Assembly: GCF_052030545.1 (NCBI RefSeq)
Contig: NZ_JBPDIH010000004.1
Span: 248,001-312,000, forward strand
Reading direction: 5' to 3'
DNA length: 64,000 bases
Origin: CANMXU01 sp052030545
GTDB lineage: Bacteria > Pseudomonadota > Gammaproteobacteria > Enterobacterales > Alteromonadaceae
In this document: positions 1 through 8,811 of the stretch, piece after piece
How the letters are laid out: every line of letters begins with the position of its first letter
Numbering within the stretch: position 1 is the stretch's first letter
Notes under the pieces: generated by a model
Database searches by the model: none
What the model was told of the DNA's origin: nothing
Seen by the model: the letters and a program-made list of their open reading frames with translations, nothing else
Program-made: the position numbers and the translations under genes

Positions 1-1842
1 CACTGACTCATCAACGGTTTTTTTCTTCTTAGCGGCTGCGCCGTAAACATAAAAACCTTTGCTGGCCTTTTTACCTAAGCGGCCATCACCAATTAACTTA
101 TCAAAAGCATCTGGCGCGTCAAAACGTTTACCCAGTTCAGCGCTTAAGATAGGACTGATTTTCGCACCAATATCAATGCCCACTTCGTCAAGTAACTGCA
201 TAGGGCCCACAGGGAAACCAAACTTGACTAACGCTTTATCTAAGACATCGACTGGCTCATTAGCAAGTAGTAGCCTCGCAGCTTCATTCATGTATGGCGC
301 TAAAATTCGATTAACATAAAAGCCCGCTTTGTCTTTAACAACAATAGGGGTTTTACCTTGTTTCTTAGCAAAAGCCACTGTCGTTGAAATGGTTTGATCG
401 GATGTTGTTTCGTGCGCAATAATTTCAGCCAATGGCATTTTATCTACCGGTGAGAAATAATGTAGGCCGATAACGTTTTCAGGGCGCTGCGCTTTTTCAG
501 CAATTTGTCCAATCGGTAAACTCGAGGTATTGCTGGCAAAAATAGTTGTTTCTTTACAATGCTGTTCAACATCAGCGACCATTTTCTGTTTCAAAGATAA
601 GTCTTCAAATACCGCTTCGACAACAATATCTAAATTTTCAAAGCCAGTATATTCAGTACTGCCGGTGACCATCGCCAGTTGTTGCTGCATTTCGCTATGA
701 CGCATAAAACGACGTTTAACTTTTTTAGATAAAATGTCGTAACCGTATTTAAGCGCGTGACTAATGCCTTTGTGGTTTATGTCTTTCATTCGAACCGGTA
801 ATTTGGCTTTGGTTGCGGTAACAAAAGCAATGCCGCCGCCCATAAGTCCACCACCAAGTACGCCCACTTTGCTAACTTTCTCCGGAGCGACACCAATAAC
901 ACCATGCTCTTTTTTCATTTCAGTGGTGGCAAAAAACAATTTACGTAATTGTTTAGACACCTCGGTCATTGCCAGCTCACCAAAATAATCAGCTTCGGTT
1001 TGATAACCAATTGCTGGCGCTTTTTCAATGCCAGCTTTTACACATTCAATAATTTTAAGTGGCGCAGGATAATTCCCTTTGGTTTTGCTTAATACAGTTT
1101 TAGCTGCTTGTTTAAATACAATACCGCGACCGATACTGTTATCTTCAAGCAGTTTATCCATCATTGAGCGTTTTACTTGTTTAGCGCCTTTCTTACCTGA
1201 CAAGGCAAGTTTTTCAGCCGTGGTAATCAAAATACTATTTGGCACAACATCGTCAACTAAACCGGCTTTTAATGCTTGCTTAGCACGAAGTTGTTTACCG
1301 GTTAGCATCATGTCGAGTGCTTTTTGAATACCGACTAATTTAGGCAATCTTTGGGTACCGCCACTGCCAGGTAATAGCCCTAGCTGTACTTCAGGTACGC
1401 CTAACGCCGTTTTTGCGTTATCACTACATACTCGGATATGACAAGCTAAAGCGAGCTCTAAACCACCGCCTAAACAAGGGCCGTTAATCGCAGCGACCAC
1501 TGGAATTGTCAAACTCTCTAATTGGTCAAATATCATTTGCCCTTGGCGCGATAATGCCGTCGCTTCTTGTGCTGATTGGCAACTTGCGATCATGTTAATA
1601 TCAGCGCCGGCAACAAAAGAGTCTTTTTTACCGCTCAGTAAAACTAAACCTTTAATGCTAGTGTCATTTTTGATCTCTGCTAATACCTGTGAAATTTGCT
1701 CAGCAAATTCAGCTTTTAAGGTATTCATTGCCTCGCCAGCAACATCCATCACCAAATGGGCTACGCCATTATCTTGGCGAATTAAACTAAAGCTATTGCT
1801 GATATCATTATTTTCTTGATTATTGTTTGTTAACTCAGTCAT
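1..1842 (-). CDS. fadJ: Fatty acid oxidation complex alpha subunit FadJ (3' end outside window)
   Basis: Multifunctional beta-oxidation enzyme with an N-terminal enoyl-CoA hydratase/isomerase half and a C-terminal 3-hydroxyacyl-CoA dehydrogenase half. The reverse strand reads from ATG at 1842 without a stop to base 1, about 614 codons, so roughly the last 100 residues of a usual FadJ of about 710 residues lie outside. Visible are the crotonase region (SFVAGADINM, NGPCLGGGLELALA), the Rossmann motif VGVLGGGLMGGGIA, and the dehydrogenase segments SNTSSLPI and GLHYFSPVDKMPL. Its start overlaps the fadI stop by one base (TAATG), which indicates translational coupling. The fadI-fadJ order matches the FadIJ complex of gammaproteobacteria rather than FadBA. 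Confidence 0.94.
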   Translation of the reverse strand, partial: MTELTNNNQENNDISNSFSLIRQDNGVAHLVMDVAGEAMNTLKAEFAEQISQVLAEIKNDTSIKGLVLLSGKKDSFVAGADINMIASCQSAQEATALSRQGQMIFDQLESLTIPVVAAINGPCLGGGLELALACHIRVCSDNAKTALGVPEVQLGLLPGSGGTQRLPKLVGIQKALDMMLTGKQLRAKQALKAGLVDDVVPNSILITTAEKLALSGKKGAKQVKRSMMDKLLEDNSIGRGIVFKQAAKTVLSKTKGNYPAPLKIIECVKAGIEKAPAIGYQTEADYFGELAMTEVSKQLRKLFFATTEMKKEHGVIGVAPEKVSKVGVLGGGLMGGGIAFVTATKAKLPVRMKDINHKGISHALKYGYDILSKKVKRRFMRHSEMQQQLAMVTGSTEYTGFENLDIVVEAVFEDLSLKQKMVADVEQHCKETTIFASNTSSLPIGQIAEKAQRPENVIGLHYFSPVDKMPLAEIIAHETTSDQTISTTVAFAKKQGKTPIVVKDKAGFYVNRILAPYMNEAARLLLANEPVDVLDKALVKFGFPVGPMQLLDEVGIDIGAKISPILSAELGKRFDAPDAFDKLIGDGRLGKKASKGFYVYGAAAKKKKTVDESV

Positions 1843-3149
1843 TAATCTGTCTCCACTATCATCGCGGCGCCTAAGCCACCAGCAGCACAGGCAGTGGTCA
1901 GCCCCACTCCGCCACCACGACGTTTTAATTCATTCAATGTTTGTACAATTAAGCGCGCACCTGTAGCAGCAAAAGGATGTCCGTATGCTAATGAGCCGCC
2001 CATTACGTTAAATTTAGCCATATCAATATCACCAATGGCTTGGTCTTGGCCTAATTTTTCACGAGCAAATTTTTGGCTAGCAAACATTTTTACGTTAGCT
2101 AAGGTTTGCGCCGCAAAAGCTTCATGCATTTCAATCAAATCCAAATCAGCTAAATTCATACCTGCACGTTTTAATGCAATTGGCGTGGCGTAACTTGGCC
2201 CCATTAACATGTCTTCCCAAACGTCAATGGCTGAGAAACCGTAACTTTTGATATAACCAAGTGGTGTGTAACCAAGCTCTTTTGCACGGCCTTCACGCAT
2301 TAATAAAATAGCTGCGCCACCGTCAGTTAATGGAGTACTGTTTGCTGCGGTTACCGTACCGTGCTTACGATCGAATACCGGCTTTAATTTGGCGTAACTT
2401 TCTAAAACTGAGTTGTCTCTAAAGCAATTATCTTTATCGATAAAGCCTTTATAAGGTTCACTATGCGCGGTCATTACTTCATCAGCTAAATTGCCTTTCG
2501 CCCAATTTTCAGTAGCTAAGGTATGAGAGCGATGTGCTAAAGCATCTTGCTCTTCACGAGTAATACCGTGGGTTTTTGCCATTTGTTCAGCAGTTTGCCC
2601 CATCGACAAGCCGGTTGAATATTCAGCAACCGCTGGCGGAACAGGTAAAATATCTTTAAATGAGAGTTTGCGAATAAGGGCAAACTTTTGCGACATGGTT
2701 TTGGTTTTTGATAAATCCAGTAAGGTTCTGGCAAATTTTTTCGAAACACCGATTGGCGCTACAGAAGATGAGTCAGCACCACCTGCGATACCAACATCGG
2801 CAGTTCCTGCCATAATTGATTCCGCGACATTCACTGTTGATTGAAAGCTGGTGGCACAAGCACGTGATACGCTATAGGCGTCGGTATGCACATTCATGCC
2901 GGTACCTAACACAATTTCTCGGGCAATATTCGGCGCTTCAGGCATTTGCACTACTTGACCAAATACAAGTTGGTCAACAATTGCTGGGTCAACACCATGC
3001 TTTTGCATTAATTCATTCACCACTATTTTACCTAGGTCTACCGCAGGCACCCCATGAAAAGCAGTTGCTTGTTTTGCAAAAGGTGTACGTAAACCGGCAA
3101 CAATAGCAATGCGTTCACCGCTACGAGTTGCTAACTTTATTTGTGTCAT
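1842..3149 (-). CDS. fadI: 3-ketoacyl-CoA thiolase FadI
   Basis: Thiolase (acetyl-CoA acyltransferase) that performs the last step of beta-oxidation and partners FadJ. I place the start at the ATG at 3149 rather than a further upstream in-frame codon at 3218. An AAGGA Shine-Dalgarno lies 8 bases before it, and the resulting 435 residues match the family length (436 in E. coli). Conserved elements are the nucleophile region RACATSF, the HEAFAAQ motif, GHPFAATGA and the terminal CAAGGLG. First gene of the fadIJ operon, with a FadR-like operator about 40 bases upstream of the start codon. Confidence 0.95.
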   Translation of the reverse strand: MTQIKLATRSGERIAIVAGLRTPFAKQATAFHGVPAVDLGKIVVNELMQKHGVDPAIVDQLVFGQVVQMPEAPNIAREIVLGTGMNVHTDAYSVSRACATSFQSTVNVAESIMAGTADVGIAGGADSSSVAPIGVSKKFARTLLDLSKTKTMSQKFALIRKLSFKDILPVPPAVAEYSTGLSMGQTAEQMAKTHGITREEQDALAHRSHTLATENWAKGNLADEVMTAHSEPYKGFIDKDNCFRDNSVLESYAKLKPVFDRKHGTVTAANSTPLTDGGAAILLMREGRAKELGYTPLGYIKSYGFSAIDVWEDMLMGPSYATPIALKRAGMNLADLDLIEMHEAFAAQTLANVKMFASQKFAREKLGQDQAIGDIDMAKFNVMGGSLAYGHPFAATGARLIVQTLNELKRRGGGVGLTTACAAGGLGAAMIVETD

Positions 3150-3187
3150 AAGTTTTCCTTGAGAGTTGGTTTTTATACTATAAAACT

Positions 3188-3204
3188 TAGTGGTCAGACC
3201 TGTT
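3188..3204 (-). promoter_or_regulatory. Candidate FadR operator upstream of fadI
   Basis: The 17-mer TAGTGGTCAGACCTGTT is centred on the palindrome GGTC-A-GACC and closely matches the known gammaproteobacterial FadR consensus (CTGGTCNGACCAG core). It lies 39-55 bases before the fadI start, where a promoter is expected, with an AT-rich TATAGTATAAA stretch just downstream on the minus strand. Repression of fadIJ in the absence of long-chain acyl-CoA is inferred. The rest of the divergent 3150-3501 intergenic space, which also holds the promoter of the MoxR operon, shows no other clear element. Confidence 0.6.
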
Positions 3205-3501
3205 AAGCTTTTTGCCATTCTAGCGAGAAAATTGAATTTATCAATGGTTGATTAACACTAACTTCAAATAGTGTAGATGATATTGACCAGATAAGGCGGA
3301 GATTTTTCTACATATTTCTCTATCGACAGTGCCATTATCCCTTGCTTTGCGCTTTAGCTGACCATAGAAACAACTTCATGTATTTCAAAGTAAAAACAAT
3401 GTTACATTTATTATCAGATTAAGTTGTTTTTTTGTTAAGGGAACCTTATATCATAATACTAGTCTTAAACCTGCACTTAACTACTATCAAGATTATTTAT
3501 T

Positions 3502-4458
3502 ATGGCAATTGAACATTTTTCTTCCCTTAAAGAACATCTTTCTTCGCAAATTATTGGTCAGCAAGATTTAGTTGAAAACCTATTAATTGCACTGTTAGCT
3601 AATGGTCACCTGATTGTTGAAGGTCCTCCTGGTTTAGCAAAAACACGCGCAGTAAATGCCTTGTCAGACGGTTTAGAAGCTGACTTCCACCGTATTCAAT
3701 TCACACCGGATTTATTGCCGTCAGACTTAACAGGTACCGACATTTATCGCCCTGAAGATGGCAGCTTTGTTTTTCAACATGGTCCTTTATTTAGAAACTT
3801 AGTCTTAGCCGATGAAATTAACCGTGCCCCCGCCAAAGTACAAGCTGCTTTATTAGAGGCTATGGCGGAAGGTCAAATTACTGTTGGCCGTACGACTTAT
3901 CAATTGCCTGAGCTATTTTTAGTTATGGCAACGCAAAACCCAATTGAGCAAGAAGGTACTTACCCGCTACCAGAAGCACAGTTAGATCGCTTTTTAATGC
4001 ATGTTGAAATTGGCTACCCTGATGCAAAAAGTGAATTAGAAATTTTAAAGCTCAATCGTGGTGAAGCACTAAATCATGCAAAAGCTCAGCCTGAAACAAT
4101 TAAACAAGAAGATATTTTTGCTGCCCGTGATGAAGTACTAAAAATTCATATGGCGCCAGCTATTGAAAATTATATTGTTGATTTGATCATGGCCACGCGT
4201 GAGCCAGAAAAGTACGATGAAAAACTCAAACAATGGATTTCGTTTGGTGCTAGCCCTCGTGCCACGATTGCACTAGATCGCTGTGCCCGCGCCCGAGCTT
4301 GGTTACATAATCGCGACTTTGTAAGTCCAGAAGATGTACAAGCGGTATTTCACAACGTATTAAGACATCGTATTTTATTAACTTACCAAGCAGAAGCTGA
4401 AGGGTTAAGTGCCAATGAAATTTTAGATCATTTAGTCAGATTAGTCGCAGTTGCTTAA
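3502..4458 (+). CDS. MoxR-family AAA+ ATPase
   Basis: MoxR-type AAA+ ATPase, first gene of a Bat-type operon; family members act as chaperone-like ATPases that assemble or activate partner proteins, often with von Willebrand A proteins. 318 residues. Walker A GPPGLAKT at residues 41-48, Walker B around 99-105 (LVLADEIN), the sensor stretch ATQNPIEQEGTYPLPEAQLD and a C-terminal lid domain. The ATG at 3502 has only a weak ribosome site. The downstream genes follow closely on the same strand, so the operon most likely starts here. Confidence 0.93.
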   Translation: MAIEHFSSLKEHLSSQIIGQQDLVENLLIALLANGHLIVEGPPGLAKTRAVNALSDGLEADFHRIQFTPDLLPSDLTGTDIYRPEDGSFVFQHGPLFRNLVLADEINRAPAKVQAALLEAMAEGQITVGRTTYQLPELFLVMATQNPIEQEGTYPLPEAQLDRFLMHVEIGYPDAKSELEILKLNRGEALNHAKAQPETIKQEDIFAARDEVLKIHMAPAIENYIVDLIMATREPEKYDEKLKQWISFGASPRATIALDRCARARAWLHNRDFVSPEDVQAVFHNVLRHRILLTYQAEAEGLSANEILDHLVRLVAVA

Positions 4459-4487
4459 TCGATATATTATCAGCCGAGTTATCATTG

Positions 4488-5504
4488 ATGTTGTTTAATT
4501 TTTCTAAATCTACAGACTCGCTTGTAAGTGCCGAAGAGGCATTGGCAAGCTTAAATAGTAATGGGGTGAATTTATCGATTGATGAATTGATCCCCTACCA
4601 AAGTAAAACGTCGCTAATTAACCTCTACCCTACTCGCCATTTACGTAGTAAAAAATCTGGCAATTATCTCGCCCGCAGTAAAGGCACAGGTATGGAGTTT
4701 GATGAGGTGCGTCATTACCAAACCGGTGACGACATCCGCGCAATTGATTGGCGCGTTACCGCTCGTACAGGTAAAACGCATACCAAGCTTTTTCAAGAAG
4801 AAGTTGAGCGTCCGGTATTAATTGCCACCGATTTTACCGCCAGTATGTTATTTGGTAGCCAACTGCTATTTAAATCAATTCAAGCGGCGCATATTGCATC
4901 GCTTGTTGCTTGGCATGCTAAATCGAAAGGCGATCGTGTTGGCGGTATCGTTTTTAATCAGCTCAGTCATCAAGAGCTAAAACCGAAGAGCCGTCAAAAA
5001 GGTGTGCTGCATTATTTGCATGCCTTAGTACAACTACATCAAGAAAGCATTGAACAGCAATTTGGCAGTAAAGCTCAGCAAGATAAATTAAACTTTGAGC
5101 ATTCCAGCACAAGTTTCGAGCAAAACTGTTTTCGCATTCGCCAGCTAGCTCGCCCCGGCAGTTTAGTTTACTTGATCACCGACGGGCACAGCATTACCGA
5201 AGAGGCGCTGCGCCACTTGTCGCATGTTAGTCGTCATTGCGAATTATTGGTTTGTCTTGTTTCAGACCAATTAGAGCACGCTTTGCCGCAAACGAGTCAT
5301 AACCTTAATGTTGCGATCAGCAATGGCAAAACTCGACAAGAGTTTAACCTTGCCAATCAAAAAACATCGCAGCAGTATCAAGAACACGCCAATATTCGAC
5401 ATCAAAATACACAATCGCTACTAAGTAAAGCGGGTGCACGCGTGATTTGTGTCGACGCAGGCAGTTCCATTGAAAACCAACTAAAAAATAGGGAGCTAGT
5501 GTGA
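4488..5504 (+). CDS. DUF58 domain protein of the MoxR/Bat operon
   Basis: DUF58 family protein, a usual partner of MoxR ATPases, with a degenerate VWA-like fold. I choose ATG 4488 over the TTG immediately before it. The family signature is clear: RHYQTGDDIRAIDWRVTART followed by KLFQEEVERPVLI, at about residues 80-120. No signal peptide or membrane segment, so probably cytoplasmic. The 3' end overlaps the GTG start of the next gene by four bases (GTGA). Biochemical function is unknown for the family. Confidence 0.9.
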   Translation: MLFNFSKSTDSLVSAEEALASLNSNGVNLSIDELIPYQSKTSLINLYPTRHLRSKKSGNYLARSKGTGMEFDEVRHYQTGDDIRAIDWRVTARTGKTHTKLFQEEVERPVLIATDFTASMLFGSQLLFKSIQAAHIASLVAWHAKSKGDRVGGIVFNQLSHQELKPKSRQKGVLHYLHALVQLHQESIEQQFGSKAQQDKLNFEHSSTSFEQNCFRIRQLARPGSLVYLITDGHSITEEALRHLSHVSRHCELLVCLVSDQLEHALPQTSHNLNVAISNGKTRQEFNLANQKTSQQYQEHANIRHQNTQSLLSKAGARVICVDAGSSIENQLKNRELV

Positions 5505-5992
5505 ATTCTTTAGAACAACTTAAAGATATTAGTTTGCCTACCGCTGTACACAATTACCCCATCGCTCCGGGCTGGTGGGCTTTGCTTTTTATCATATTAG
5601 CGGTTTTGGTATTTTTAATTATTCAATACAAAAAACGCCAAGCACAATATAAATGTCAAAAATTAGCATTGGCGCAATTGGCAGAAAACAATTTAGATAA
5701 TGAAGCGATAGTCGGCTTATTAAAGTGGGCGGCATTAAGCTATTTTCCGCGCCGAAAAGTTGCCAGTTTATTTGGTGAAAGCTTTCAACAGTTCTTAATT
5801 GCTAATTTGCCTGAAGCCAAACAAGCGACATTTAAAGAATTAAGTCACACCGGTTTTCAAGGCTTATATCATTCCCCAACAAGTATGATGAAAAATGTAG
5901 ACACTGAACAGTTTGGCCAAGCCGCCAAGCTTTGGCTGCAACATGCCATTGCCATTAAAACTCCACGTAAGAAAGGAGTCGTTAATGATTAA
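5501..5992 (+). CDS. DUF4381 membrane protein of the Bat operon
   Basis: Short membrane protein of 163 residues starting at GTG 5501, overlapping the preceding gene by four bases. A hydrophobic helix at about residues 27-43 (WWALLFIILAVLVFLII) follows a short N-terminal region with the PGWW motif typical of DUF4381. A basic cytoplasmic part follows. The last bases overlap the next start (ATGATTAA, 8 bases). DUF4381 proteins sit consistently between DUF58 and VWA genes in these operons; their molecular role is not known. Confidence 0.85.
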   Translation: MNSLEQLKDISLPTAVHNYPIAPGWWALLFIILAVLVFLIIQYKKRQAQYKCQKLALAQLAENNLDNEAIVGLLKWAALSYFPRRKVASLFGESFQQFLIANLPEAKQATFKELSHTGFQGLYHSPTSMMKNVDTEQFGQAAKLWLQHAIAIKTPRKKGVVND

Positions 5993-6980
5993 TTTTGCCT
6001 GGCCATGGCTATTTATTTTATTACCATTGCCTTTATTGGTGTATTGGTTGCCCGCCAAAAATAAAAGCACGATCTCAGCGTTAAAAATGCCGGTATTACT
6101 AGCAGGCGTGAATAGCCAAGCAAGTCAGCCGAGTCGTAAAAAATTGCCGCTGATTTTATTAACACTTATTTGGTTATTACTGGTTATTGCTGCGAGCCGA
6201 CCACAGTGGTTAGGTGAAGCGATTAATATGCCAACAGAAGGTCGCGAAGTTATGATCGCGGTTGACTTGTCTGGCAGCATGGCAGCAGAAGATATGAACT
6301 TAAACGGCAGAGCAGTTAACCGCTTAGACATGCTAAAATCAGTACTTGGTGATTTTATCAAGCGTAGAAATGGCGATCGTTTAGGCTTAATTTTATTTGG
6401 TGACGACGCTTACATGCAAACACCAATGACCTTTGATCGCAACACCGTTAAACAAATGTTAGAAGAAAGCGAAATTGGCTTAGTGGGTCATCAAACCGCC
6501 ATCGGCGATGCTATGGCATTATCGGTAAAACGTTTTGTTGAAAAAGAAGAGTCAAACCGAGTATTAATTTTACTCACTGACGGTCGCAATACCGCAGGTA
6601 AAATAACACCAGAACAAGCGTTAGAGCTTGCCCAAAGCAAAGGCATTACCATTTATACCATTGGTATCGGTGCCGATGAAATGCTACAGCAAACGTTTTT
6701 CGCCTCGCGTAATGTTAACCCATCAGGCGATTTAGACGAAAAAACGCTGCAAGATATTGCGAAACGCACCGGCGGCAAATACTTCCGTGCGCGCAGTAGT
6801 CAAGACATGGAAGAAATTTACCAACTACTTGACCAATTAGAGCCTGTTGAACAAGAGCAACAACAAATGCGCCCATTAACGGCACTGTTTTACTGGCCAC
6901 TCGCTATCGCCCTTATTTTAAGTTTAACCTATGTTTTTTGGCTAACGCTCGTACCTACTTTAGCTAATAGGAATAAATAA
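5985..6980 (+). CDS. batA: BatA-like von Willebrand factor A membrane protein
   Basis: VWA-domain membrane protein of 331 residues. ATG 5985 is preceded by AAAGGAG at optimal spacing; an upstream in-frame codon at 5913 would only add a poor N-terminal extension overlapping the previous gene. Two N-terminal hydrophobic segments (about residues 3-22 and 53-71) precede the VWA domain, whose metal-site motif DLSGS lies at 94-98 with LTDGRNTAG further on. A C-terminal membrane helix (FYWPLAIALILSLTYVF) closes the protein. The family is linked to envelope stress and aerotolerance in Bacteroides, but the target in this organism is unknown. Confidence 0.9.
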   Translation: MINFAWPWLFILLPLPLLVYWLPAKNKSTISALKMPVLLAGVNSQASQPSRKKLPLILLTLIWLLLVIAASRPQWLGEAINMPTEGREVMIAVDLSGSMAAEDMNLNGRAVNRLDMLKSVLGDFIKRRNGDRLGLILFGDDAYMQTPMTFDRNTVKQMLEESEIGLVGHQTAIGDAMALSVKRFVEKEESNRVLILLTDGRNTAGKITPEQALELAQSKGITIYTIGIGADEMLQQTFFASRNVNPSGDLDEKTLQDIAKRTGGKYFRARSSQDMEEIYQLLDQLEPVEQEQQQMRPLTALFYWPLAIALILSLTYVFWLTLVPTLANRNK

Positions 6981-6984
6981 TTTC

Positions 6985-8811
6985 ATGAACGATTTTCACT
7001 TTATTCGCCCATTGTGGTTATTGGCAATTGTTGTGCTTATTGCCGCCATTTACCTATTAAAGCAATTTCAAAGTAAGCAATCTGGCTGGCAAGAGTTTAT
7101 TCCCAACCATCTTGCTAAAATGCTCATTGACCAAGGTGGTTCAAAACAATCAATCTCTTTGTTACTACCATTCATTGTCGGTGTATTAGCCATTATTGCC
7201 CTTGCCGGCCCTAGCTGGAAAAAATTACCACAACCGGTATACCAGTCAAACCAAGGGGCGGTGTTGATCATGGACATGTCCTATTCAATGTTTGCTACCG
7301 ACTTATCACCAAACCGAGTTACGCGCGCCCGTTATAAGGCCAACGATTTACTCGACAGTTTAAATGAAGGTGAAATGGGGTTGGTGGCCTACGCTGGTGA
7401 CGCATTTACGATTAGTCCATTAACGGAAGATATTAATAATTTAAAATTATTACTACCCTCACTCAGCCCAGATATTATGCCAGAACTTGGCAGTAACCCA
7501 TTATCAGCGCTGACTTTAGCAGATCAAATGCTAACCAATGCAGGTCATGTAAAAGGCAATATTTATTGGTTTACTGATGGCATTGAAAGCTCTGATATTC
7601 AAGATATTACCACTTGGTCCCGCGAACATTCGCACCGCTTAAACATATTAGGAGTCGGCACTAAAAATGGTGCGCCGATCACATTGCAAGACGGCGAATT
7701 AATGAAAGATAATAGTGGTGCTATCATCGTCCCTAAATTGCCAGAAGCAAGATTAAAAGGCTTAGCCGAACGTGGCAACGGTGTGTATCAAACCATTCAT
7801 TCAGGCACAGGTGATATCGAAAACCTACTGCAATACGCAAAAGAGGCCTATTTAGGAATGCATGAAGAAGATGAACAATCAGAGCTTGGCGATCAATGGC
7901 AAGAAGAAGGTCCTTGGCTAGTATTGCTCATTTTACCTGTGGTGTTATATTTTTTCCGCCGCGGTACCTTGCTAGCAATCTTGCCACTGTGTTTTTTAAT
8001 GCCGAGCGAGCAGGCAAATGCGTCAATTTGGCAAGATTTATGGCAAACCCCCGATCAACAAGCTCAACAGGCGTTTGAACAAAAAAACTACGAGCATGCT
8101 GCCAATACCTTTAAAGACAGTAATTGGCAAGGCAGTGCGCACTATAAAGCGGGTAATTATCAACTCGCGTTAGAAGCTTTTCAAAAAAGCGATACTGCAC
8201 AAGCGCTTTATAACCAAGGCAACAGTTACGCGCAGCTCAATCAAATTGACCAAGCGATAGCAGCTTATGAAAAAGCGTTAGCCAAAAACCCTGACATGGC
8301 CGATGCAAAAGCTAATAAAGAGTTGCTCGAAAAAATGAAGCAACAACAAGAGCAACAGCAGCAGCAAGATCAAGAGCAGCAAGACCAAGAAAATCAAGAA
8401 TCGCAGGAAGAGCAAAACGAGCAAAATACTGAAGGACAACAGTCTCAAGAGCAACAGCAAGGTAATTCCGAGCAACAAGAAAGCAGCAATGAGCAAGAAA
8501 ACGCTGACCAAAATGAAAGTGAGCAAAATCAGCAAGAGCAAAACAATGCTCAGTCTGAACAAGACCCTGATGCTGAATACGAAGAAGAGTCTCAAGAAAA
8601 AGATCAGCAAGGTGATCCTCAGCAAGCTCAAAACCAAAGTGCTGCGCAAATGGCACAAGAGCAATTAGAGCAAGAAAAAGAGCAAAAGCATCAACAATTA
8701 CTGAATAAAGTGACCGACGATCCGTATTTATTGTTACGTAATAAGATGCAACTTGAATACAAAAAACGCCGACACGAGCAATCAAGTTTGGGAGAAACGA
8801 AAAAGTGGTAA
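6985..8811 (+). CDS. batB: BatB/BatC fusion: VWA domain plus TPR and Q/E-rich tail
   Basis: 608-residue fusion of a BatB-like VWA module and a BatC-like TPR module. Two N-terminal membrane helices, the VWA metal-site motif DMSYS at residues 97-101, a helix around residues 310-335, then tetratricopeptide repeats (YNQGNSYAQLNQIDQAIAAY). A long Gln/Glu/Asn-rich low-complexity stretch of roughly 120 residues follows, with a short basic C-terminus. Four bases separate it from BatA. Its stop overlaps the BatD start by seven bases. The low-complexity stretch makes long open frames on the opposite strand that I do not treat as genes. Confidence 0.9.
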   Translation: MNDFHFIRPLWLLAIVVLIAAIYLLKQFQSKQSGWQEFIPNHLAKMLIDQGGSKQSISLLLPFIVGVLAIIALAGPSWKKLPQPVYQSNQGAVLIMDMSYSMFATDLSPNRVTRARYKANDLLDSLNEGEMGLVAYAGDAFTISPLTEDINNLKLLLPSLSPDIMPELGSNPLSALTLADQMLTNAGHVKGNIYWFTDGIESSDIQDITTWSREHSHRLNILGVGTKNGAPITLQDGELMKDNSGAIIVPKLPEARLKGLAERGNGVYQTIHSGTGDIENLLQYAKEAYLGMHEEDEQSELGDQWQEEGPWLVLLILPVVLYFFRRGTLLAILPLCFLMPSEQANASIWQDLWQTPDQQAQQAFEQKNYEHAANTFKDSNWQGSAHYKAGNYQLALEAFQKSDTAQALYNQGNSYAQLNQIDQAIAAYEKALAKNPDMADAKANKELLEKMKQQQEQQQQQDQEQQDQENQESQEEQNEQNTEGQQSQEQQQGNSEQQESSNEQENADQNESEQNQQEQNNAQSEQDPDAEYEEESQEKDQQGDPQQAQNQSAAQMAQEQLEQEKEQKHQQLLNKVTDDPYLLLRNKMQLEYKKRRHEQSSLGETKKW

